DNA of 64,000 bases, from the NCBI GenBank assembly GCA_035772405.1, contig JAYKKM010000450.1, forward strand, positions 1,647,501-1,711,500. Reading direction: 5' to 3'. A program made the translations under genes and the position numbers. This document shows, in pieces, positions 46,703 through 58,486 of the stretch. The notes under the pieces are model-generated. The model searched no databases. It was not told the DNA's origin and saw only the letters and a program-made list of their open reading frames with translations. The DNA is from Chrysogorgia sp. JL179-B06. Taxonomy: Eukaryota; Cnidaria; Anthozoa; Scleralcyonacea; Chrysogorgiidae. Each line of letters starts with the position of its first letter. Positions within the stretch are counted from its first letter, which is position 1.

Positions 46703-47213
46703 GTAGCCATTATGGTAGCCATTATGGTAGCCATTATGGTAGCCATTATGGTAGCCATTATGGTAGCCATAATGGTAGCCATTATGGTAGCCATTATGGT
46801 AGCCATTATGGTAGCCATTATGGTAGCCATTATGGTAGCCATTATGGTAGCCATTATGGTAGCCATTATGGTAGCCATAATGGTAGCCATTATGGTAGCC
46901 ATTATGGTAGCCATAATGGTAGCCATTACGGTAGCCATTATGGTAGCCATTATGGTAGCCATTATGGTAGCCATTATGGTAGCCATTATGGTAGCCATTA
47001 TGGTAGCCGCCATTATGGTAGCCGCCATTATGGTAGCCGCCATTATGGTAGCCGCCATTATGGTAGCCGCCATTATGGTAGCCGCCATTATGGTAGCCGC
47101 CATTATGGTAGCCGCCATTATGGTAGCCGCCATTATGGTAGCCGCCATTATGGTAGCCGCCATTATGGTAGCCGCCATTATGGTAGCCGCCATTATGGTA
47201 GCCGCCATTATGA
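46703..47213. repeat. Minisatellite switching from 12-bp to 15-bp period
   Basis: About 25 units of AGCCATTATGGT (variants CATAATGG, CATTACGG), then about 14 units of AGCCGCCATTATGGT from about 47005. The 15-bp form adds GCC before the same core. Both periods are multiples of three, so all frames on both strands stay open; no real protein is implied. Confidence 0.9.
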
Positions 47214-47803
47214 AAGAGGTCTATACATTTTAGCATTTGAATGTAACCACGGTCGATTGATTAGCTCGGCTCGCTTTCTGTCTAATGTGAGGGACACGAA
47301 ATTTTATTAAATCGGCTATAAATCGCGAGTGTTCATTCTCAAATCACAATTTTCCAGCTGGGTATAGGTGGGCCAGCCCGATCAATCGCGTTTATATGGG
47401 AAATACCCCGAGTAAGCAAGATTCCGATCACACAAAGCGAGATCTCGCGGGTTAGCCTCGCCCGCCGCCCGGCTCTCATATAAACACAAGATGAAAATTA
47501 ATTGTAAGTATTATACCATGATTTACTCGGTTTCTTTTGTTCTCGCAGGGAAATTTAATCGCTAAATTCCCCACGTTTATTTGTTTGAAAACTACTCATG
47601 CATACAAATTAGGGAAAATTTCTAATTTTTCCTCATTCTTATGATATGCATGAGGGAAATTTAGTAGAACACAAAGGATTTCTTTGTCTTCTAATTTTCC
47701 CTCATTCAAATGCACGGGAAATTTAGTAGACAAAAACTCTGTCTCCAACTACGGGCTGGATAAGGTTCTCAAAGTTATCCTCGGCGATCATAATATTACA
47801 AAT
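47214..47803. other. No recognised gene
   Basis: GTTTATATGGGAAATACC (47391) and CTCATATAAACACAAG (47475) resemble Harbinger-type ends. GGGAAATTTAG words repeat in both directions at 47550-47730. Confidence 0.4.
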
Positions 47804-47955
47804 TAATACCATGACTTGTCGGGAAATTAGCGATTAAATTGCCCTTCGCCTCGGGAAGATTTGTAAAAGTCCTCAGGCTTCGCCCTCGGACTTTCACAAA
47901 TCTTCCCTCGGCGGCGGGCAATTTAATCGCTAATTTCCCTCAAGTCATGGTATTA
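47804..47955. repeat. Long palindrome with TTCGCCCTCGG apex
   Basis: Arms TAATACCATGACTTG and CAAGTCATGGTATTA outside; GGGAAATTAGCGATTAAATT and its complement, then AAGATTTGT(A/G)AAAGTCC inside. Inner words are CTTCGCCTCGGGAAG and CTCGGCGGCGGGC. Confidence 0.8.
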
Positions 47956-48224
47956 CTTATAATAATATCACGTTTGCGAGTTTTCCCTTTGTCTTAACAG
48001 GGTTAGTATCAGGGTTAACGTTAGGGTTATGGTTCTGATATGAAAATATGCATGATGCACGTGCTAATTTATGTACGAAATTCAAAGGAAAAACTGCGGT
48101 GATGCGGTGATGGAATGTTGCAGAGAACCAATCATACAGCTCGTTCCTGTAGGTACGACATGACCCTAAGATAAAGCCTACCACATATATTACCACTATG
48201 AACAAAAAACTATTAATTTAAAAA

Positions 48225-49065
48225 AAGAAAAGTCTTAAGTGCTGACTTAAAACTACTTAAGATATTCCTGTGGTAATGAATTCCACAGTTTTGGTGCCGT
48301 AACCGAGAATGTTCTGTCGCCACTCTCCATGAGTCACCGTTTTGGATTTTGGCTCAAGTAGCAGATCTCAAAGCACGAGTAGGTTTATATTTAGTTAGCA
48401 AATCAGTAATATAAACAGGCGCCGGCCTAGCATGGCATTGAGGTTTAGTAAAAGGCTTAAGGGACATTTAATCACTAATCAACCGTAATGCCATGCTATC
48501 ACTTTGTAATATTATGGCTACCGAGACAATAGGAAATTCAACAAGTTGAAACTTTGTGAGTTGCTCCGTCGTCGGCTGCTCAAATGAACATAAACTCTCT
48601 TAACTGTGAAGAAAAGCATTCAATCATCTCGTTTTTCTTCTTGTTGGCTGTCACAGAACATATTTGTCGACATTTTAGCTGTTTGTGAGCAAAGGTTCGT
48701 CTTGCAGTACATTTTATAAAAATGGCGGGAAAAATCCATGTTTACATACAGTTATATAAACATGGCTTTTAGCCAATCACCGCTTGCGTTTTCAAAATGT
48801 TATTTTATAAAGGGCTTAGATATTTCCTCCGCACTTCTAAACTTAACCAACCAAGTTTCTTCAACCTATCAACATAGGGTATAACGACGAGCCACAAATA
48901 AGTCGGGAAGCTCTCCTTTGCACCGATTCCAAAGCATGTATGTGTTTTTTAAGATGTGGGTTCCAAACTGGACAACCATATTCCAGAATAGGAAGGACTA
49001 GGGCTTGAAAGGCAACCTCAATACCCTTCTTATTCTTAGTTCCAAATGTTCTCCTAATCATCCCC
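48225..49065 (-). mobile_element. Degenerate LINE 3' region
   Basis: The minus strand at 48861-49061 reads MIRRTFGTKNKKGIEVAFQA, LVLPILEYGCPVWNPHLKKH and ALESVQRRASRLICG. Further 3' (48230-48410) shifted frames show YITDLLTKYKPTRALRSA, TAPKLWNS and FKSALKTFLFL. About 400 bp of unrelated DNA between them (48440-48830) may be a later insertion. Confidence 0.65.
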
Positions 49066-49434
49066 TTGAACTCGGTTGGCTAGTTTAGCACAAATGTTAT
49101 CAATGTGACTATCCCAAGATCATGTTGAATCTAACCAGATTCTAAGTTGCTTGTGAACGTCAGCTTTAGATATAATCACATTTATTTTAATGCAAATATA
49201 GGGCTCTCTTTGATAACAGTCTGCTTTGCTGTCTGATGAGACTACCCTATTGAAATAAATGTTTTACCACTACGTCAGGCAAACACAAAAAAACGTAATC
49301 CTGATAACTAAATTAAGTATTCTTTGTATTTTTTGAATATAAGAATACTTTTTTAGCTTTAAATTATTAAAGCTATCACATGATACCAAATACAACCCTT
49401 TCTTCTACATATGTGTATTTCTTTTGATTTTTAG

Positions 49435-49522
49435 CTGCCTCCATTACGATTCCCACTTGCTTTACTATGTACCTTGACCATAGTCTTGTTGTGGATTTAC
49501 ATCTTTCTCTCTCTGGAGATGG
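49435..49522 (+). CDS. PL8 chondroitin ABC lyase-like, copy B, membrane-anchor/signal exon
   Basis: An 88-base exon between a pyrimidine-rich acceptor (GATTTTTAG) and a consensus donor (G|GTACGT). It encodes 29 codons, LPPLRFPLALLCTLTIVLLW then IYIFLSLEM, a single hydrophobic segment preceded by one Arg, as in a signal peptide or type II signal anchor. It starts in phase 0 (an in-frame TAG lies in the acceptor) and ends in phase 1, which fits the acceptor at 50822 exactly and creates a Gly codon at the junction. No start codon is in it, so a 5' exon is still missing. Assigning it to the lyase is inference from phase, spacing (intron of 1299 bp) and the need for secretion. Confidence 0.55.
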
Positions 49523-50821
49523 GTACGTATTAGAACATCATGTCGATTGCCAGAAATTGATATAATGATTATATTCCAGTTATTAAGGTGATTCCTCAGT
49601 TTTGCATTGCGCACATTTACTGCGCACATCCAATAATCAGTGTTTTTATGGCCATTATGCAACACTTTCAAAAAATTCCGACCATTTTAGAAAAGGTTAG
49701 TGCCAAAACTAACCATAGTCAATCGAGATATGGTCTGGAAACTCGGCAAACTTCAAAGCGACTATAATGAGCTACGTTTTGATGTTGAACCGTACCTTAA
49801 CCGTGCACATCCTTTGTTTTAGGTTTATTAATATTTAAACAACACGGTTGAGCGATTAAACCCAAACGATTCTATTGGATGATTGCTTCATTATACTAAA
49901 ATACAATAGGTTCAGTGACCGTGCGCCGTGCACAAAATTGCATAAATATTAAGGGCTAAATCAATTTTTTTTACGAGAACGGTTACACATGTCTAGATAG
50001 GGCTCCCTGTGCAAGTAGGTTTGTAAACTACTTGATAATGCCGGTTTAAGGCCATAGTTCTTAAAGAAGGTCGGTGACCATAATTTGTTCCTTAATAATT
50101 ATTTTCTTCTATCACTTTTACGTATTATAACAGAAACTTAGAGAAAAATCATTTCTACAACTTACAATATTTTACATTTTTGATGAATGTTTCTTCAAAT
50201 AACATGTCAAAGAATATAGGAAACGACAATTCTTTATCATAATAAAACCTGTTAGCTGTTTCTTTTTCCCTAAAATACCATGTTTTCTTGTATAAAATTA
50301 CTAGTTGCGAAACATAAAAAATTATCTTTGTCAAAAGGTTCAAGAAAAAGTTGTGCAATGCGGTTTTTACTCAACTCGTAAATTGCTCACAATGACGTGA
50401 CCATACTGAGTAAGAGGTGATCTGCGATATGCCATATCTTCTTAACAAGGTCGGTGACTCCAACTTTTTTTTTTGGTTTTAATGTAAGTATGTCAATAAC
50501 TTTAAGACTGGGAAGTTTCAGCAAATTTTCAATTCGGAAAGAATTACTGAGGAATTACCTTAATCTTGAGAGCGCGGAATCCTATACTGTATATGCCCTC
50601 AATTGATGACTTGCATGTTACGTCACGGCAGCCATGTTGGTGGAACTTAAACAAAAGAATATCATTAACTTCTTTTGTTTGTGGCACCAACATGGCCACC
50701 AAACCTTTGTCTTCGGAGTCTCAAGGGATTGGTTGCAAGTCAAGAATATGAACTGGCAGTTTGTTTTGCAATATTTGTCCAACATTTAGTCCAACATTCC
50801 GTTATTTTTGCACATCTTCAG

Positions 50822-52360
50822 GTCGGCGTTGTATCGATCCAGTTCCAGCAATATTGTCCTTCGAGGATCCCGCTGAACTCGATTATTTCGAGGTCTCCAA
50901 GACATCTCACCTGACAACGTCTTCGAGGCATTATAAGGACGGATACCATTCCCTTATGTGGCAGTGGCAACCGCGCGACAGATTGACCTTGCCTCTACGA
51001 CGACATATATCTGGCATTGATGCCGGTCTCAAGTTATGGATATACCGCAATATAACATCCAATGCTAACCTTACTGTCTCTCTCGTCGACTCAACGAACA
51101 ACGCGTTGATGATTCGCTTTAATTTTTCTCTGAATTTCAAAGGATGGCGTGCAGCGTGGGTCGCGCTCCGGGAAGCCAAACCGTTTCCGAGAAATCCGAG
51201 GTACGACCAAGTCGAATTCCAGGCTCCCGCCATCCAGCTGGGCATATCTTCTGATGTTATCTTCGTTGACTTGCTGTGTCTTTCATCGCACGTTAGCAGG
51301 CAGTCACGTGACGAGATCGTTCCACCAATCGGCGGGAGTAGCCATTACGATATATCAAGCCTATGGCAGCAGGTTTACAAATGGAGTCGCGTAGTTCCGG
51401 CACCGGTCGATCCGACGACGCCGCTGACCGCACGTGAGAGGGAACAGCTGAGGAACTTAACCGTTGTCGAAAAGCGCCTCTTGAATTGGTTCGCCAACGA
51501 AAGCCTCGGACCGAGCGACTACAGGGGGAATTTAAAAAAGCGTTGGGAATTATTTGTTGGCGAAAAGTTCAGAAATGCGATGAATCGAGTAAAAGAGCTG
51601 AATATAACATCAAATCATGGTGGCGTCCTCACCGGGTCTCCCCTTTTCACGAAATACTCGACATTTGGCAACTCTGAGAAGGTCGGCGGAAATAAGAAGT
51701 TGAGTTGGGTAACGTCCAAGGTTCTCTTCCCTTTGTGTTTAGAATATTATTTCTCGACAAAACCACAATACGTAAACGATCAAGTCGACTTGGAGTTGGA
51801 GAACATGAATGGTACCGAGACAAGAGAAGCTGCTGTAACGAGGTTGACAAACGGAGACGAAGAACTTGGTCGAGTTATGTTAGCGGCACTTGGGACTTTC
51901 AAAACTCGGCCGGTAATTAGCGCCCGTGATTTCCAGGATGTCCTCCATGGGCTGAACAAAGTGAAGCTTAAAACTATATTGCAATTGCTGGATTATATTG
52001 CCGACCAAGGCTGGAGCGAGGGCAGCGGGTTTGGTTCGCTGAACCACGAAATGAACGTGGCTGGCTCGGGCTTCATGCACTCATTGTTTTTGTTGAAACC
52101 CGTGCTCGCCAAAAAAGGTAAACTCCGAGCGGTGTTGAGGACGATGAGGTGGTACAACGAGTTTGGCGAGGTGTATCAAAGGAACTTCGAGTATAATGGT
52201 ACCAGTGCGGACAGAATGCGCACGATCATGTTGTACCGTCTTGAGACGATTCTCATGAGCCCCGCGCAAACGATTAAAGAGCAGAGAAAGAAGCTACGAG
52301 ACATGGCGGCATACACGCGATGGTGCGACAATGCTTTACTCCCGAACACAGCTTTTGAAG
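50822..52360 (+). CDS. PL8 chondroitin ABC lyase-like, copy B, N-terminal and first catalytic domain exon
   Basis: A 513-codon exon between acceptor ACATCTTCAG and donor GAAG|GTAAGG. It starts with the lectin-like Lyase_N domain (ILSFEDPAELDYFEVS, then SRHYKDGYHSLMWQWQ, LNFKGWRAAWVAL, VDLLCLSS, SRQSRDEIVPPI), about residues 9-165 of the exon. The helical toroid of the catalytic domain follows, with SLNHEMNVAGSGFMHSLFLL near 52040-52090 as its conserved His/Asn-containing segment. Many N-glycosylation sequons (NITS, NLTV, NFSL, NGTE, NGTS) fit a secretory path. The open frame past 52360 to 52779 is intronic purine repeat, not protein. Chondroitin ABC lyases cleave chondroitin and dermatan sulfate by beta-elimination; exact substrate here is not known. 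Confidence 0.85.
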
Positions 52361-52776
52361 GTAAGGAAGGAAGGAGGGAGGGTTTGGAGGGAGGAAGGGA
52401 GGAAGGGAGGAAGGGAGGAAGGGAGGAAGGGAGGAAGGGAGGAAGGGAGGAATGGAGGAATGGAGGAAGGGAGGGGAAAAGGCAGGTAGGGAGGGGAAAA
52501 GGCAGGAAGGGAGGGAGGGAGGGAGGGTGGATGGGGGAAGGAAGGAATGGCGGGAGGGAGGAATGGAGGAAGGGAGGAAGGATAGGAAGAAAGGAGGAAA
52601 GGAGAAAGGGAGGTAGGAAGGGAAGGATCAAGGAAAGGAGGAAAGTATCGGAAGGGAGGGATGGAGAAAGGAAAGGGAGGGATGAAGAAAGGAAAGAGAG
52701 GGAAGGGAGAGAATGTGTGAGGGAGGGTAGACAGGGAGAGAGGAAGCAATGGAGGGAGGAAGAAGGGAGGGAGGGA
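52361..52776 (+). repeat. Purine-only (GGGA/GGAA)n array at the splice donor
   Basis: The plus strand is almost all G and A for about 400 bp: GGAAGGAAGGAGGGAGGG-type words with ATGG and CAGG interruptions. It begins with the intron's own GTAAGG. The Arg/Gly/Glu ORF on this strand and the Pro/Ser/Leu ORFs on the other are artefacts. Confidence 0.9.
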
Positions 52777-52779
52777 TAA

Positions 52780-53325
52780 ATAACTCAATGCACAGGCATT
52801 AGAACTGGCCGGTTGATGAATGACGTTATTTCTTAATTCACGTGGAAGGCTGTACCTCAATTTAGCCCTACTATAACTCAAGCTCTTTTTAAGATAATCC
52901 GTCTTTGCTTGCGATAAGTTTAGTGGATGGACTCCTTAGATTACAAGGGAGAGAAGCATTTGACTTGCTGTTCCAAGTAGTGTTTTTGTGGCCTGCAAGA
53001 TCAGAGCGCTCTCAGGTACGAACCCCCACCCCCCACTGAGAGTGTCTGAGAATCGCGCCGTGTAATACATGGCGCTTTATGAGTCAGTGTTGATTTAGTG
53101 TGCTCGGCATTTGGGTTTGGCTCGTTAGAGAGCGAGCAACTCTACTGTATTAAACAGTTAATCTGCATGGAAAAGATTTATTTGTTAATATGCAAACTGG
53201 ATGAGACAAATCCTTGATGTTTCGAATAGCTTAGTATCCGCCATTTTGGATTTTCAAGTTTTGCGTGGCCTTTTTTTGGCCTCCACCAGGAACACTGGTG
53301 GCGTGTGCTATTAGGGCGCTGCCAC
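52780..53325. other. Intronic DNA, nothing recognised
   Basis: Part of the 6.2-kb PL8 intron. No ORF, RNA gene or clear repeat. Confidence 0.4.
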
Positions 53326-53327
53326 TC

Positions 53328-53706
53328 ATTGCTAAGTCAAGCCCGGTCGGACGGGGTTAGTACTTGGATGGTGACCATCTGGGAATAACCTCGTGTTGAC
53401 TCATGCGAGTAGAGTTTGTAGTTGATCTCTCCCGTGCTTCATGCGTTTTCCTCCGGGATTTCGGGTTTTCCTCCAGGGTCTCCGGTTTTCCTTCTTCAGT
53501 AAAATTAACACTTTGATCTTAGCTGTGCTCCGTGGTCAGACATGGGTCGTATGGTGGCATACCTTCGACTCGGCCACGGTCGAGTTAAACATTTGTAAAG
53601 TCACACGTCTGTTGTGTCTGTAAATTTACCTGTAATATTAGCGCTTTAGAATATTTCATAGTTTTAGCGCTATACAAATGTAGATATTATTATTATTATT
53701 ATTTTT
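53328..53706 (+). mobile_element. 5S rRNA-derived SINE (SINE3-like)
   Basis: Begins with a 5S-like stretch (GCCCGGTCGGACGGGGTTAG, then TACTTGGATGGTGACC and TCTGGGAATAACC), i.e. the internal promoter part of 5S rRNA. It continues with a body containing repeated GGxTTTCCTCC words and ends AGCGCTATACAAATGTAGAT plus (ATT)n. The first third of 5S, with box A, is missing or diverged. Sits in the PL8 intron. Confidence 0.65.
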
Positions 53707-53759
53707 TATCACTTTCGCATTGATCATATTCTCAACGGTATTATAGTTCCTGAAGTTCA

Positions 53760-54118
53760 GTGTCAATAAGACTCCTCAAATTTCAAGAACTTTCCTGAGG
53801 ATCCTAGCAGAAAGAATGACAACGGTTTTCTGCAACTCCAATGCCCTGGTCTTAATTCCGATATCCTCCATTCTTTTGAAAATATTTGTTGGTATTGTTC
53901 CCAACGCTCCGATGATCACTGGAATGATGGAAACTTTCATATTCCAAAATTTTCTCAGTTCTCTAGCAAGGTCTTGGTATTTTCTGTCTTTAGTCTATTT
54001 TCTTCGTATTCACCCTTGTGTCATAGGGAACTGCGAAATCTACAATTTGGCATACTTTCTTCACTTTATCCATGATAATCATATCTGGCCGTCTGGCTTC
54101 AATCACATGATCCGTTTG

Positions 54119-54120
<2 letters not shown>
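53760..54120 (-). pseudogene. RLE-type LINE (family Y) fragment in the PL8 intron
   Basis: The minus strand starts at QTDHVIEARRPDMII, then VCQIVDFAVPYDTR, frame breaks, and codons like HHSSDHRSVG. It is nearly the complement of 31690-32070 (copy 1 of the tandem region), shares its defects, and runs into a TTA-rich end. Confidence 0.7.
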
Positions 54121-54187
<67 letters not shown>

Positions 54188-54200
54188 TTCATTATTATTT
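54117..54200. repeat. (ATT)n microsatellite
   Basis: About 23 ATT units at the end of the family Y fragment. Confidence 0.9.
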
Positions 54201-54381
54201 TCAGTTTAATACAGTATGATGTTCTTTATACTGGTCTTTAGGACTCCATGTCAGGTCTTACGACTTAAGATATGGGGAACTTGTCTTATTAATTTCTTCT
54301 GATCTCCACTTTCACACCATCTCCTTCTGCCTATCCTCTACGCAAAGAAATTTACGAAGGATGTTTGCTGTTCCTAACAGG

Positions 54382-54523
<142 letters not shown>

Positions 54524-54524
54524 G

Positions 54525-55205
54525 GTCTAAATCCCAATCAAACCTCCCAAAGAACATTTATAACTTCACCATCCGTTACATCAATAACTCACTTCCCACC
54601 CGCAAAAACCTTACTAAATGGGGAATAATGTCGAACTCTGATTGCTCCTTCTGCTTAAACCCTGAAACCCTCCTAGGTACGATTGACATCCAGCAACTAC
54701 GTGTACCACGATTCACATGGAGACATGATTCTGTTCTGAACTTTATTGCACAAACCCTACAACCTGTCAACAACTCTAATCTCTTCGTTGATCTTCCTGG
54801 ATATAAGAGCCCTTCAATCATAACTGGTGATACGTTCCGCCCAGATCTGCTTCTATCCATTTCCACTAATTGTCTCTATATCGTTGAACTCTCTGTCGGA
54901 TATGAATCTAATCTCCAAACAAATGTTGATCGCAAAAGAGCAAGATACAAAGATCTCATTAGTCATTACACAGCAAAAGGAACATTTTAAATCCGTCAAA
55001 TTTGTAAATTTGTCAATAAGCTCCTTAGGTGTTTTCTCAAAAGAATGTCATACCTTTTTAGATATGTTGAGCGATCTAGGTATTGATAACAAACACCAAA
55101 ATGATTGTATTAGGAGAATTATGTCTATCGCCATTAGAACAACATATTATATATTTTGTTGTAGAAATAAGGACTGGACAAATCCGGAATTACTGAACAT
55201 TTAAA
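54525..55205 (+). pseudogene. RLE-type LINE (family X) C-terminal domain, one frameshift
   Basis: Reads NLPKNIYNFTIRYINNSLPT, RKNLTKWGIMSNSDCSFCLN (zinc-finger-like Cys pair), TWRHDSVLNFIAQTLQ, then the nuclease-like core TGDTFRPDLLLSIS with LYIVELSVGYESNL. After a frameshift near 54960 it continues with KSVKFVNLSISSLGVFSKEC and TTYYIFCCRNKDWTNPELLN. It matches the minus-strand copy at 30055-30563. A 3' UTR ending AATAAAGTTTCCATTATTA reaches about 55350. Confidence 0.7.
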
Positions 55206-55389
55206 GATACATTTTAAATTAACTTTTTTTTCTTTTTCTATATAGTTTGTAAACAATAAATAGGTTCAAGTAGTCAATTATAAATTACCTAAATTAGTGA
55301 GATGTATAATTGTATATATATAAAGAATTTCAATAAAGTTTCCATTATTACTCGGGCCTCCCCCTGTGGGGGGAGAGCACGAGTCTTAA

Positions 55390-56742
55390 ACACAGAGCGA
55401 GCGCATAAGTAGAGGCTGAGTAGCTCAGCCAAACACATCTGATTGGTCCGCACGACTAATTTTACTTCCGGTGCATACTTTGACTGAAGAGTGAAGGCTT
55501 GTTTACTTGTTTTAATATTAAAAAATTGGACTTTCCCCTTGTTTAAACGTCGAGTTTGTCATTTTTCAAGTGTAATACATCATTACTATTTCAATAAGTC
55601 GAAAAATTACTCTTTCAATAAACTAAGGTAAGCGAAAAATACGGAAAATTCGGGAAAACACACAGGAAAACACAATTACAAAAACATCCTGTATACAACA
55701 AAAACATCCCGTAATATACCGTATAGGCTATAGCTTTCGAACTCTATGGACACAGACAATGTATGAGAATATAGTGGTCTTTTGTGTTATATTTTCTAAA
55801 ATGTCATTTTGAAAATGGAAACATGTTTTAGACAAATGTACATACAAGTGTACATACGTGCGGAAAAATGTCAATTACACCAGAAGCAAAAACAGTTTTA
55901 TAGTGACGAAAGATTTCGGAAACAAACTTTACTCAGATAAATAACCATAGACAACAAACAAGACTGTCGGGTAAGTTAAAAACAAGCAGTAAAAGACATC
56001 GTGATTACTTCACCATGCAACGAAATGCAGCCAGAAAAGTCGATCATCATCAAGGACACCAGTTATTTTTAGTTTTATAGGTAATATTTTCATCAAGAAT
56101 CGAGTAGCCCTTGCCAGTTTAGGTATAAATTATTGGAGAAACTTAACGAACAATAATTGTGTAGAAATCATAGGAAGCAACAACAAAAAGATGTATTCAT
56201 TTCCCCCAAAAAACTAGGTCTAGACAGTGTAAATATATGTTTAGCGTCTCACCGTTATTGTTGTTGAATGCAGATGATATCCTTCGCTTTTTTATTCATA
56301 TATCCACACTTGTAGTTGTAAGACAGTTCTAACACCAATAATGTTCGGATAATGAATATCTCCATTAATGTCTAAACATTACTTCCTAATGACGACTTGA
56401 CGAGACAAAGACTTTGTTTTTGCACGACGCTGGACAGTGAAAATACTAAAATATGGAACCCGCTGTCTGGTGAAAGCCAGACAACTGCTGCTAAAAAGTT
56501 CTAAATTTAAATTGTATTGTACTTGCAAAAAGGCTTTATATGTTTTTGCAATATATAATAAAGACACTAGTGCTTTTTTTAATTCATATATGGGTAATTG
56601 AGGGTAAAAAATTTCTGAATGAAGGAGGATAGTCCATGCACTTCACTCACTCACTCATTGCCGACTTGACAGTTGCCATTTAATTTCAATTTTCGTGCGT
56701 AAGACGGGGGGGAGATCTCCCTTTTATGCGCTCGCTCTGTGT
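55390..56742. mobile_element. TTAA-flanked element (piggyBac/Kolobok type)
   Basis: 1353 bp with ends ACACAGAGCGAGCGCATAA and TTATGCGCTCGCTCTGTGT, each next to TTAA (55386-55389, 56743-56746). No transposase frame survives; internal sequence is AT-rich. It sits in the PL8 intron. Confidence 0.7.
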
Positions 56743-56746
56743 TTAA

Positions 56747-57270
56747 AAAGGGCTCTGTTTATTTGGCAATGTCGCGAAATGGCAATATCTTGCATCATCC
56801 CACTTGGGACTGGGTACGAGATCGATCTGAATCACTGCATTTATGCGCCATTGTCATATTTTTAATATTCATCTGGTTACCTTTCCTCGAGTGTTCTTCA
56901 CTGAAAATATTTGATGTGGCTGGCAGTATCTTGATCTCACGATGCTTACAATCGCACACGCCGATCGCCGAAGACCTACGGCTACACTAAAAGATAACGA
57001 GCGATTTAGACAGTCTGCGATCTGTACCTGTACGCTGAGTCGCTGATGTGTCTCGATTAAACCTATGTTTAACAATTTAATATGAAACTCAACGTATGAA
57101 TGCTTTTTGAAAATATGTTGACTGTTCTGAGGTAACTGTAATATTTTTATAAACTTTGTTGCCTGTATTGTTTATTGTTATCATGTTATGTTATACAAAA
57201 TAAAGTCGATGCTATAGTTTATTGTTTCACATATACCAAGTACTATTATTAAAGTATGCAATGTTGCTAT
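56747..57270. other. Intronic DNA, nothing recognised
   Basis: GGGACTGGGTACGAG near 56808 is the complement of the CTCGTACCCAG MITE-end motif. Otherwise no feature I can support. Confidence 0.35.
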
Positions 57271-57277
57271 CGAATTT

Positions 57278-57620
57278 TACCCTGTTTCACTTATATTGAT
57301 ATTGATATTTTACCTGTAAGCTTAAATGAGGCTCCAAAATGTTCTGGGTTATCAGTAAGTTTGTATCGATTGTTCATATTATTATATGCGAATGCTTACA
57401 AATGAACGTACAGACTAGAGTATATAAATCTCTGACACTCATTGTTGCCATTGAGTAACCCTGTTTATGCCCTGTTTCACTCGATATTTTACCTGTAAGA
57501 TTAAATGGGGCTCCAAAATGTTCTGGGTTATCAGTAAGTTTGTATCGATTGTTCATACATGTATTATTATACACAAATGCTTACAAATGAACACACAGTA
57601 TATAAATCTCTGACACCCAT
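57278..57620. repeat. Tandem duplication of about 165-190 bp
   Basis: Two copies begin CCCTGTTTCACT and share GATATTTTACCTGTAAG, GGCTCCAAAATGTTCTGGG, TTATCAGTAAGTTTGTATCG, AATGCTTACAAATGAAC and TATATAAATCTCTGACAC. Confidence 0.75.
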
Positions 57621-58480
57621 ACCAACTATCAAGATCAAGGAGTAAAGAGTTTGTTGTTGTTTGCTGGTTTACCAGTGACGGGTCTGAATTTTGGCCTTGA
57701 CTACACGGAAAGCGAGTTGGCTCGCTAACCGAGACAGTAACATAGTTAACTATGCAGTAATCTGACTTTATATTACAATTAACTAGCTGGCTGGCCCACT
57801 GGACTAGTCACTAGTATGTATAAAGCCTCTCAAATAATAAATATGCTAAAATTATGAATATGTTTACTGGCTCAAAATGTTATATAACTTCAAAGAAATA
57901 ATGATTTTGAATTACATTTCTTTAAACTGTTTATAATAGCTTATGACACCTTGCTACTGCCAGCTAAATGGTTTGATTTACTGCTATGCCTTATACACTG
58001 AGAAAAAGATTAACTGATTTAATACTTGCTCAAACTAAACCTGTTTGCCGGACTGACCATATGAATTGTTATTACATGAGCACAGGCAGGCTCGCTTGCC
58101 AGGCTGACCCTGTTGGCTAGAACTGGATTAGGTCAGCAAACAGGATGGCTCATTTGGTGGGGCAGACTTCTCAGTAAGCCAGCTTGGATACTGAGCCAAC
58201 TAACCTTCATATAATCAAAGCCGTTGGCCAACACTATGTTATGGATTTGCAATGATGGAAAATTTAACCACCCCTGCACTGACAGCTGTATCATTACATG
58301 TACCTACAACTATAGATTTGTGTATATTGAATTCAAATCACTGAATTTGCCTACAATGTCTTTCAATAAGCCACAACCTCAAGTAGCCCGAGTTAACGCC
58401 TAGCGGGCGTCTTGTTGTTATTATTGTGTCGATTATCAAGTTGATCGATCAGATTATATGGAATTTAGCGGTTCGAGTAT
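57621..58480. repeat. Dispersed repeat related to 7226-7750
   Basis: Shares ATATGTTTACTGG followed by TCAAAAT near 57860, and AGTAGCCCGAGTTAACGCC followed by AGCGGGCGTCTTGTT near 58382, with the 7-kb copy. Also intronic. Confidence 0.45.
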
Positions 58481-58483
58481 CAT

Positions 58484-58486
<3 letters not shown>

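Noticed and set aside
46703..47213. Regular repeats considered as a CRISPR array
   Set aside because: There are no spacers between the repeats, the genome is eukaryotic and no cas genes are present.
46594..47310. Repetitive ORFs SHYG, HNGGY, IMAAT and IMVA on both strands
   Set aside because: Period lengths of 12 and 15 keep every frame open; no start context or flanking coding sequence.
52361..52779. The lyase frame continues for about 140 Gly/Arg/Glu-rich codons past 52360
   Set aside because: The frame is kept open by a purine repeat. A good donor sits at 52361 and the family sequence continues only in the exon at 58586, in matching phase.
53816..54241. 141-codon plus-strand ORF in the PL8 intron
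   Set aside because: It is the antisense shadow of the family Y LINE fragment on the minus strand followed by an ATT tract.
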